A stretch of 64,000 bases of DNA from JBDHWI01 sp964590135 (GTDB lineage Bacteria; Chloroflexota; Anaerolineae; J036; Brachytrichaceae): NCBI GenBank assembly GCA_964590135.1, contig CAZPVX010000012.1, positions 62,001-126,000 of the forward strand. The letters run 5' to 3'. Under the pieces are notes generated by a model, which saw only the letters and a list, made by a program, of their open reading frames with translations, searched no databases and was not told the origin of the DNA. Positions 57,839 through 64,000 of this stretch are shown piece after piece. The stretch's first letter is position 1, and the number at the start of each line of letters is the position of its first letter. The translations under genes and the position numbers were made by a program.

Positions 57839-59044
57839 ATGACGCAATATCGATTCAGCCAACGCGTGACAAAAGTCGCGCCGTCGGCAACCATGGCCGT
57901 CGAAGGTCGCGTGCAGGAGATGCGCCGCAAAGGCGAGCCGGTGATCGGCTTTGGCGCCGGCGAGCCGGATTTCCCCACACCCGAAGCGATCAAGGACGCC
58001 GGCATTGAAGCCATTTCGTCCAACTTCACCAAATACACGCCTACCGGCGGCACGCCGCAATTGAAGGAAGCCATCGCCGCGCAGGAAAAGAAGAACACCG
58101 GCATCGATTACAAGCTCTCGCAGGTATGCGCCCACAACGGCGGCAAGGAGTCGATCTACCTGGCGGTCAATGCGCTGATTGAGCAGGGCGACGAGGTGAT
58201 CATCCCTGCGCCGTACTGGGTGAGCTATTACGAACAGGTGGTGCTGGCCGAAGGCACGCCGGTGGTGGTGAGCGCCGGCGCATCGCAGCACTTCAAGGTC
58301 ACCGCTGAGCAGTTGGAGGCGGCCACCACGCCGAACACGCGCCTGTTTATCTTGAACTCACCGTCGAACCCCACCGGCATGGTGTATTCGCACAGCGAGC
58401 TGGCTTCGATTGCAGATTGGGCGCGCCGGCATCCCGACATCATCATCCTGACGGATGAGTTGTATGACCGCGTCCTCTTCATCGACAACTATGCGCGCTG
58501 GCTGTGCGTTGCGCCAGATCTGGTCGACCGCACCATCGTGGTGAATGGCCTGTCGAAGGCATATTCGATGACTGGCTGGCGGCTGGGTTACGCCGCCGGC
58601 CCGGAACCGATCATCAAGGCGATGCTGAAGATCCAGAGCCACAGCACATCGCACCCCTCGTCCATCACCCAGGCCGCTGCGCTGCGCGCCTACACGATGG
58701 ATCTGAGCGATGAGATTGCAAAGATGGTGACAGCGTTCAAGCAGCGGCGCGACTTCATTGTGCCGGCGCTGAACGAGATCGCCGGCGTGCATTGCCCCAT
58801 GCCCGAGGGCGCGTTCTACGCCTTTCCCGACCTGAGCGGCGTGCTGAACAAGCCGTTGAAATATGGCAAGATCTGCAAGACCAGCGAAGAGCTGGCGATG
58901 TATTTGCTCGACACCGTCAAGGTCGGCATCGTGCATGGCGAGGCGTTTGGCGCGCCCGGCTGCGCCCGCATGAGCTATGCACTTGGCATCGACAAGATCA
59001 AAGAGGGGCTGGCTCGGATGAAAGACGCGCTGACGATGGCGTGA
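57839..59044 (+). CDS. PLP-dependent class I/II aminotransferase (aspartate aminotransferase type)
   Basis: A 401-aa fold-type I aminotransferase. GAGEPDFPTPEAIKDA, KYTPTGGTPQLKEAIA, NGGKESIYLAVNALIEQGDEVIIPAPYWVSY, LNSPSNPTGMVYS and the PLP lysine K240 in NGLSKAYSMTGWRLGYAAGP are all present. The substrate-binding Arg lies in the C-terminal GCARMSYAL. The subgroup is the Ib aspartate/prephenate type. The ATG follows GAGGAGAACC, and a strong terminator lies after the stop. Confidence 0.9.
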   Translation: MTQYRFSQRVTKVAPSATMAVEGRVQEMRRKGEPVIGFGAGEPDFPTPEAIKDAGIEAISSNFTKYTPTGGTPQLKEAIAAQEKKNTGIDYKLSQVCAHNGGKESIYLAVNALIEQGDEVIIPAPYWVSYYEQVVLAEGTPVVVSAGASQHFKVTAEQLEAATTPNTRLFILNSPSNPTGMVYSHSELASIADWARRHPDIIILTDELYDRVLFIDNYARWLCVAPDLVDRTIVVNGLSKAYSMTGWRLGYAAGPEPIIKAMLKIQSHSTSHPSSITQAAALRAYTMDLSDEIAKMVTAFKQRRDFIVPALNEIAGVHCPMPEGAFYAFPDLSGVLNKPLKYGKICKTSEELAMYLLDTVKVGIVHGEAFGAPGCARMSYALGIDKIKEGLARMKDALTMA

Positions 59045-59069
59045 TCTGCACAACCCCCGCTGTGATTTG

Positions 59070-59105
59070 CAACCCCCGGCAGCAATGATGTCGGGGGTTG
59101 GTTTT
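59070..59105 (+). terminator. Rho-independent terminator after the aminotransferase gene
   Basis: Perfect 9-bp stem CAACCCCCG (59070-59078) / CGGGGGTTG (59092-59100) with a 13-base loop, followed by GTTTTC. It starts 25 bp after the stop codon. This is the clearest intrinsic terminator in the window. Confidence 0.8.
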
Positions 59106-59176
59106 CATCCCCCGCGCCGCGCTTTCTATGCCGGCGCTTACTGCCATCTAAGCTTCAGTCGTCACGATTGATCGGC

Positions 59177-60313
59177 ATGGTCAGACAACTCACGCTCGCC
59201 GGCATGATCGCGCTAATGACGGCGTGCAGTTCAGCCCAATCACCCACTGCGACCCCTGCTGTTGCAGCCACTTTCTATCCAACTGTCACAAGCCGTGCCA
59301 CAGCCACCAGCGCAGCCACCGTCACCAGTGCGCCAACCGAAGCGCCAACCACCGCACCAGCTGATGCGCCCGCAGAAGCGCCGACTGCACAAATGCTGCA
59401 CCCGCTGACGATCGAGGCCATGCGCCAGCGCGAGTATCCCGGCAGCGACATTGTCATCGAAGAGACGCTGACGCCAGGCAGCAATTACAGCCGCTATTAC
59501 GTGTCGTATCTCTCCGAAGGGCTGAAGATTTACGCGCTGCTGACCGTGCCGCGAGGGCAGAAGCCGGCGACCGGCTGGCCGGTGATCGTGTTCAACCACG
59601 GCTACATCCCACCCGACGTGTACAAGACGACCGAGCGCTACATCGCCTACGTCGATGCCTTCGCTCGCAACGGCTACATCGTGCTGCGCTCCGACTATCG
59701 CGGCCACGACCGCAGCGAGGGCGAACCAACCGGCGCGTACAGCACGCCGGGCTACGTGGTGGATGTGCTCAACGCCGTCGCCTCGATCAAGCGCTACCCC
59801 GACGCCGACCCGAACCGCATCGGCATGTGGGGGCATTCGATGGGCGGCTACATCACGCTGCGCGCAATGGTGATCACCAAAGACATCAAGGCCGGCGTGA
59901 TCTGGGCCGGCGTCGTCGCGTCGTATGCCGACATGCTCGAGCGCTGGCGGCGCAACAGCCCCAACGCCACACCCACACCCAATCCCAATGCCACACCAAG
60001 TGCGGGCCGGCGCTGGCGGCAGACGCTGCAGGAAGAATATGGCACGCCGGCGGAGAACCCGACCTTCTGGAATTCGATCTCGGCCAACAGCTATTTGCAA
60101 GACTTGTCGGGGCCAGTGCAATTGCATCACGGCACGGCCGACGCGGATGTGCCGTACGAGTTCTCGGTGACGCTGGAACAACAAATCCAGGCTGCCGGCG
60201 GCTCGGTTGAACTGTTCAGCTACGCCGGCGACAATCACAACCTCTCGAAAAATCTGTCGCTCGCACTGCGTCGGTCAGTGCAGTTCTTCGACAAGCATGT
60301 GAAGGGCGCTTGA
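59177..60313 (+). CDS. Alpha/beta hydrolase lipoprotein (S9/prolyl oligopeptidase-like)
   Basis: A 378-aa lipoprotein. A signal with lipobox MTAC (C17) is followed by a Thr/Ala/Pro linker (about 20-72), then an alpha/beta-hydrolase domain. VIVFNHGYIPP gives the oxyanion hole, GHSMGG the nucleophile S221, HHGTADADVP the Asp region, and GDNHNL the catalytic His. It is similar to the S9/dienelactone-hydrolase-like group that acts on small peptides or esters outside the cell. A Pro/Asn/Thr-rich loop (NATPTPNPNATPSAG) lies inside the domain. Start at ATG 59177. Confidence 0.85.
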   Translation: MVRQLTLAGMIALMTACSSAQSPTATPAVAATFYPTVTSRATATSAATVTSAPTEAPTTAPADAPAEAPTAQMLHPLTIEAMRQREYPGSDIVIEETLTPGSNYSRYYVSYLSEGLKIYALLTVPRGQKPATGWPVIVFNHGYIPPDVYKTTERYIAYVDAFARNGYIVLRSDYRGHDRSEGEPTGAYSTPGYVVDVLNAVASIKRYPDADPNRIGMWGHSMGGYITLRAMVITKDIKAGVIWAGVVASYADMLERWRRNSPNATPTPNPNATPSAGRRWRQTLQEEYGTPAENPTFWNSISANSYLQDLSGPVQLHHGTADADVPYEFSVTLEQQIQAAGGSVELFSYAGDNHNLSKNLSLALRRSVQFFDKHVKGA

Positions 60314-60333
60314 CGCAGATCTCACCGAGCGCG

Positions 60334-61005
60334 CTAGGCCTGCGCGGGCAGCGACTGTCGAAGCGCAACCTCACGCTTGCCGAGCGCGGTCACCAGCGCG
60401 GCCCCAATCGTCGCCGACGAGGCGATGCTGCCCACGAACGTCACCGCGAGCATGGTGAATCGCTCCGCTGCACGCGGCGCGCCCACGCGCCAGCCGAGCG
60501 CATCCATGCCAACGTTGACGATGAGATAGGCCAGCGCGCACAACAGCGCAGCGATCATCGCGACGCGCAACGCGCGCTCACCTCGACGCAGCGCAACCGC
60601 CATCGCCCAGGCCGTGACGAAGCTCACGATGGCGGTCGAGAGAACGAACAACAGCGTATACACGTTGTGGATGGGCATTCGCAACGCGTCGTTCTCGACC
60701 AGCGCCGGCTCCAGCGCCTGCATCGCCAGCATGACGATGAGCGTCGAGGCGGCCCAAGCCGCGCCGGCGCCAGCGGTGCGTTTCGTCTCGGGCGAGCCGG
60801 CGAGTCGCGCGATCAGCACGCCCCAGACCACGCCGCCGCCCAGCAAACCGAGCAGCGCGAAGAACGCGGCCGGCAGCACACGTTGCGCATCCGTCGTATG
60901 CCCCGGCAGCAGGTTGTGCACGAATGCGCCGGCGCCGATGCCGAGCACCAACCCGCCGACCTGGCAGACGGGTGAGAGCAGAGCGGATTTCAAGACGTTG
61001 GACAT
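60334..61005 (-). CDS. Integral membrane protein of unknown function (223 aa)
   Basis: About six predicted TM helices: VGGLVLGIGAGAFVHNLL, LPAAFFALLGLLGGGVVWGVLIARL, GAAWAASTLIVMLAMQAL, VYTLLFVLSTAIVSFVTAWAMAVAL, VAMIAALLCALAYLIVNVGMDAL and TMLAVTFVGSIASSATIGAALVTAL. No family or catalytic motif recognised. ATG has the SD GAAGGAGCAACC. It converges with the lipoprotein hydrolase gene, with a 20-bp gap. Confidence 0.75.
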   Translation of the reverse strand: MSNVLKSALLSPVCQVGGLVLGIGAGAFVHNLLPGHTTDAQRVLPAAFFALLGLLGGGVVWGVLIARLAGSPETKRTAGAGAAWAASTLIVMLAMQALEPALVENDALRMPIHNVYTLLFVLSTAIVSFVTAWAMAVALRRGERALRVAMIAALLCALAYLIVNVGMDALGWRVGAPRAAERFTMLAVTFVGSIASSATIGAALVTALGKREVALRQSLPAQA

Positions 61006-61135
61006 GGTTGCTCCTTCGCGAGATACGCGTCAATCAACTCATACGGATGATAACGGCTGAACTCATCACGCAGCCGCGCCACATTATGCTTTCACTGCGG
61101 CTCGGCGCACGGCTGCTGCGCAGAGTGCGGGGAAC

Positions 61136-61663
61136 TCAACGATAGCCAAGCAACAGCCCAATCGGTCTCACCAGCAGGACAAAAACTCTTTGAACCAGTT
61201 CCGGCGGTTGCACCATCCGAATCTCGTTCCAGAAGCGCGGGATCGAGACCGCCAACTGCAATGTGTTTACCATGCCGTGCTCATCCAGCTTGTTGTCTCG
61301 GGGCCAGCCAAAAAGCGTCTCGAAGAATTCGTCAATGTGTAGCGCCGGGCGAAACTCCTGGAGGTAATGCGCTTCCTCTTCGCCCTCATTCCAGAAGTAG
61401 TGTGGCGTGGCGGGCGGAATGACGATGTCTGCGCCCGCATGCACCACGCGCATTTGCCCGGCGACCATGAGATACAACGCGCCTGACAAAACCTCGAGCC
61501 GAGACTCTTGCTTTGGATGAATATGCTCGGGTTCCTTCACATTGGTCGGCGGACTGAAACACTCGATCTGCAGCAGTTCACCATTGGTCTCGAGCCCGGT
61601 TTGCAGGAACTTCATGCGCTGCCCGGTGCGTGGATTCACGATTTCGTCATCTTGTTTGATCAC
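61136..61663 (-). CDS. Cupin domain protein (175 aa)
   Basis: A cupin with PEHIHPKQESRLEVLSGALYLMVAG (metal ligands H, H, E) and ADIVIPPATPHYFWNEGEEEAHYLQEFRPA. The C-terminal tail (FETLFGWPRDNKLDEHGMVNTLQLAVSIPRFWNEI and a hydrophobic end) is typical of a subgroup of small cupins with an extra helical part. GTG at 61663 is the preferred start, as AAGGAG lies eight bases before it; a TTG six codons upstream would be an alternative. Function unknown. Confidence 0.78.
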   Translation of the reverse strand: MIKQDDEIVNPRTGQRMKFLQTGLETNGELLQIECFSPPTNVKEPEHIHPKQESRLEVLSGALYLMVAGQMRVVHAGADIVIPPATPHYFWNEGEEEAHYLQEFRPALHIDEFFETLFGWPRDNKLDEHGMVNTLQLAVSIPRFWNEIRMVQPPELVQRVFVLLVRPIGLLLGYR

Positions 61664-61730
61664 GTGTCGTTCTCCTTTCAAGAAGTCGGATACCTACAGA
61701 GAAACCCCACATACAAACTTCGCTTCGCGC

Positions 61731-62321
61731 TCACTTCTTAGCCATGAGATAGACGGCCCAACCGCGCGGCAATCCATTCAGCCCGCTTTCGCCCGCATAC
61801 CGCTCGATGTCGAAGAACGGCGCGAAGCGGCGCTCGGCTTCGCCCGGCAGCATGGCCATGCTTGAGAAATACGGCCGCTCATACCAGCGCGGCTGCCACT
61901 CAAAGCAATAGAGCAGGAAGCGGCTGCCTGAATGCGCCAATGGCAGGACGTTCTGCACATAGAGGTCGCGTTGAGAGGGTTTGAGATCGTCGAGCGTGCC
62001 GTAATCGACGAGCAAGTCGAATGTGCCTGACACACTTCGCAGGCGCGTCAGGTCGTCGCGGACGAAGTTCACTTTCACTTTCGCCGAGCGCGCGCGCTGG
62101 TTGCCCAAATCAATCGCCGCCTGCGCGAAATCAACGCCGGTCACGTCAAAGCCGTGTTGCGCCAGGAAGACGCAGTTGCTTGCGGTGCCGCTGCCCAGGT
62201 CTATCACTTTGCATGGCGTGAGGCGACCGCCTTCGACCAACTCGACAAGCTCTTTGCGCGGCCCGATATCCCACGGCGCGCGGAAGCGCCCATACATCAG
62301 CTCGTAGAACCACTTCATCAC
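61731..62321 (-). CDS. Class I SAM-dependent methyltransferase
   Basis: A 196-aa methyltransferase with motif I VIDLGSGTASNCVFLAQHGFDVTGVDFAQAAID (SAM-binding Gly-rich loop and acidic end of strand 2), NFVRDDLTRL and FDLLVDYGTLDDL. The layout is similar to thiopurine/TehB-like methyltransferases. The substrate is unknown. It lies 26 bp downstream of the cytochrome gene on the same strand and may be in its operon. Confidence 0.82.
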   Translation of the reverse strand: MMKWFYELMYGRFRAPWDIGPRKELVELVEGGRLTPCKVIDLGSGTASNCVFLAQHGFDVTGVDFAQAAIDLGNQRARSAKVKVNFVRDDLTRLRSVSGTFDLLVDYGTLDDLKPSQRDLYVQNVLPLAHSGSRFLLYCFEWQPRWYERPYFSSMAMLPGEAERRFAPFFDIERYAGESGLNGLPRGWAVYLMAKK

Positions 62322-62347
62322 ACACCTCGCACAGTGAAGCGCTATCG

Positions 62348-63250
62348 CTATTGCGTTGTCGCCAATTTGGGCAACGACCGAAGATAGATGAAAAGAGCCT
62401 TCAACTCGTCATCGCTCATTTTCGAGTAATTCCTCCACGGCATGGCGTCATTGAGACGACGGCCGAAAGGTGTTGCGCCCGTGCGAAGCGTCTCGATGAA
62501 ATCCGCTTCGCTCCACACCGACATGACGCCGCCGGGCGTCAAATTTGGGCCAAGCAGGTTGCTCGTTGGGTCATCCACTTTGCCGCCGGATAATTGCTGC
62601 CCGTGACATTGCCGGCAGCCGTTGAGCCGAGCGAGGTAGTCGCCGTATTCCTGAGTCACGCCAACCACGGGGGCAACCGGGCGGGGCTGAGTGTGATCGA
62701 TCAGATCGGCCATCAAGAAATTGTCGAACATCCCCGCGCCCATCAGAGCGTTGCCCATGAACGTGAATTGCTTGGGGCCCCATTCCCGATCAACAGGCGG
62801 CACGGTTCGCAGGTAGGCAATGATGCTGCCCAGGTCCTGATCGCTCAGATAGTAGAAGTCCTTGGAGGGCATGACAAAGAGCGATGTGCCATCGGGACGC
62901 ACGCCATGCCGGAGTGCGCGCACAAAATCAACATCGGTGTAAGACTCGCCGATGCCGCCCTTGCCGCCTGTCAAATTCGAGGAGTGGATTGTGCCCAGAC
63001 CCGCATCGTTGAAGAAGTCGGAGCCTGCCAGATCCTCACCGTGGCAGCCGGCGCAGAGCACGGCGGCGAGATGCCCGCCCCGCTCGATTGATGCCGCGTC
63101 AGTCGGAATCGCGACGCTCTCAGCCGGCGCCGTGTAGATCTGCCGAAACCGTGATTGCCCGCGAAGATACAGCGCGCCAGCGGCCGCCGCCAGCACGATG
63201 ACGACGACGCCGAGGCTGATGCCGGCCCACTTGAGAATTTTCTTGAACAT
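62348..63250 (-). CDS. Membrane-anchored di-haem cytochrome c
   Basis: A 300-aa protein with an N-terminal TM anchor (ISLGVVVIVLAAAAGALYL) and two c-type haem sites, CAGCH at 66-70 and CRQCH at 212-216. Each is followed by a typical cytochrome c fold with a later Met ligand candidate (SLFVMPSKDF; AMPWRNYSKM). Similar di-haem cytochromes serve as subunits of alcohol or sorbitol dehydrogenases or as electron shuttles. It faces the outside of the membrane. No partner oxidase is visible nearby. Confidence 0.86.
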   Translation of the reverse strand: MFKKILKWAGISLGVVVIVLAAAAGALYLRGQSRFRQIYTAPAESVAIPTDAASIERGGHLAAVLCAGCHGEDLAGSDFFNDAGLGTIHSSNLTGGKGGIGESYTDVDFVRALRHGVRPDGTSLFVMPSKDFYYLSDQDLGSIIAYLRTVPPVDREWGPKQFTFMGNALMGAGMFDNFLMADLIDHTQPRPVAPVVGVTQEYGDYLARLNGCRQCHGQQLSGGKVDDPTSNLLGPNLTPGGVMSVWSEADFIETLRTGATPFGRRLNDAMPWRNYSKMSDDELKALFIYLRSLPKLATTQ

Positions 63251-63301
63251 GATTGCGCTATCAGGAGCGTTTGGACAGTGTTCGCTGATATTGGCGTCTT
63301 A

Positions 63302-63808
63302 TCACCCGGGCCAGTCGACCGTATGATGGGCGAGATGTTCAGCCGGCGTGTGAAACAAGTCCTCGATCGAGTAATAGCCCTCGCCATAAAAATTGGCCCC
63401 ACGCTCCCATTCGTCTTCCCGAATGGCGTCGAGCGAGCGCAGCGTGCGGTCAATGGCGGTGTCGTAGCGCTGACGGATATCGCCTGGCAGCGCATCGCGC
63501 GCAATCCACCGGACGTACCATAGGCTGAACGGATCGCGCAACCACGGCGGTATATTGAACATGCCGCGGCCGCGCCGGGCGCTTTCCACTTCCTGCGGCA
63601 AATACTCCATCGCCCAGGTCACGTGAACGAGCACCTCGCCGAACGTCCATCGCGTGTTCGGGTCGCTATGCCGCCATGCCGATCCCGTGAACGCTGTGAC
63701 GAGTTCGTGAAAGCGTCGGCGGGTCGCTGCAAGTTCGGCGCGCAGTGCGTCTTTTCGCGTTGCTTCCGGTGTCGCCAGCGCTTCAGGTCGTAGCGCGATT
63801 TCAATCAT
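63302..63808 (-). CDS. DinB-like protein
   Basis: A 168-aa four-helix-bundle-like protein of the DinB/YfiT group: RRRFHELVTAFTGSAWRHS, WTFGEVLVHVTWAMEYLPQEVES and DLFHTPAEHLAHH, whose His residues (in LVHVTW and EHLAHH) would form the metal site. Members are putative metal-dependent transferases or hydrolases, e.g. thiol-dependent. ATG at 63808 follows a GGAGGGAACAGG SD; an upstream in-frame start adds nine residues. Confidence 0.78.
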   Translation of the reverse strand: MIEIALRPEALATPEATRKDALRAELAATRRRFHELVTAFTGSAWRHSDPNTRWTFGEVLVHVTWAMEYLPQEVESARRGRGMFNIPPWLRDPFSLWYVRWIARDALPGDIRQRYDTAIDRTLRSLDAIREDEWERGANFYGEGYYSIEDLFHTPAEHLAHHTVDWPG

Positions 63809-63850
63809 CCTGTTCCCTCCATTCTGTGCGAGCATGTTCCGATGGCGGCC

Positions 63851-64000
63851 TCACGACTCGTTGGCGAACGTCCCGTGAAGCAGCGCGCGAACGGCGGCGC
63901 GGTATTTCCCAACATCCAGTTCAGGCGTGATTGCTTTTTGCAGATAAAGACCCAGATAGCTGGACACGATGACCTGACCGATGGCTTCGGCGTTGACTTT
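63851..64000 (-). CDS. C-terminal end of a TetR-like regulator (cut by window edge)
   Basis: Reading the minus strand from the window edge gives 49 residues ending with a stop at 63851-63853: AEAIGQVIVSSYLGLYLQK, then PELDVGKYRAAVRALLHGTF. The pattern, a helix with an L-Q-K turn, PELD, then an ALLHG helix, is typical of the last two helices of TetR-family ligand-binding domains. The DNA-binding part lies outside the window, so the family call is tentative. It is 43 bp upstream of the DinB-like gene and may be co-transcribed with it. Confidence 0.5.
   Translation of the reverse strand, partial: KVNAEAIGQVIVSSYLGLYLQKAITPELDVGKYRAAVRALLHGTFANES

Overview
The window looks like chromosomal DNA of a GC-rich (roughly 60-65% by eye) bacterium, most likely a Chloroflexota (Anaerolineae-like) lineage. 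This is an inference from gene content: an archaeal-type phosphoglycerate mutase, a PEP-hydrolase-like TIM barrel, several large GT39/PTPS-related membrane proteins, an XRE/NB-ARC regulator, and lipoproteins and surface proteins with Thr/Pro/Ala-rich linkers. No rRNA, tRNA, CRISPR array, transposase or integrase is visible. No stretch longer than about 300 bases lacks a gene; the longest gaps (24558-24666, 31774-31919, 47588-47819, 55011-55218) hold hairpins, a putative operator or nothing recognisable.

Region 1 (6-24557, all +) is the right-hand part of an extracellular contractile injection system (eCIS) locus. In order: a DUF4255/Pvc16-like cap protein, an Afp15/Pvc15-like AAA+ ATPase, an 86-aa unknown, a giant 2470-aa DUF4157 protein, a 159-aa coiled-coil protein, a CIS tube/Afp7-like protein, a LysM/tail-X protein, a gpD-like hub broken by a frameshift, a gpV-like spike, a PAAR-like tip, a gp25 wedge protein, two baseplate-J proteins, a gpI-like protein with a beta-helix, and a DUF6519 protein. 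Sheath and tube genes would lie left of the window. The giant protein carries the DUF4157 HELTH motif, a long Ala/Lys/Glu coiled-coil region, a hydrophobic patch, a Gln-rich linker, then nucleotidyltransferase-like, JAMM-like and HNH (DUF2380-like) segments. It is the most interesting object here.

Region 2 (24667-34609) holds a GT39 membrane glycosyltransferase, apgM, a PEP-hydrolase-like protein, a large XRE/NB-ARC/TPR regulator facing a secreted protein across a perfect inverted repeat, a di-haem peroxidase and a cupin. Region 3 (34623-43833) is metabolic: a UlaE-like isomerase, a UlaD/HPS-like decarboxylase, a LarA-domain protein, a GNAT, a Nudix hydrolase, gamma-glutamyltransferase, a YbaK-type deacylase, a histidine phosphatase and a D-tagatose 3-epimerase-like protein.

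Region 4 (43902-47587) has DUF937 and HdeD proteins, mtnA and an esterase. Region 5 (47820-55010) is a probable cell-envelope operon: GT39 protein, LysM surface protein, PTPS-related membrane protein and a shortened substrate-binding lipoprotein. Region 6 (55219-64000) contains a DUF1444-like protein, an SDR, a HAD phosphatase, an aminotransferase with a clear terminator, an S9-like lipoprotein hydrolase, then a minus-strand run (membrane protein, cupin, methyltransferase, di-haem cytochrome c, DinB protein) ending in a cut-off TetR-like gene. Across the window the palindrome GCCGGC is strikingly over-represented.
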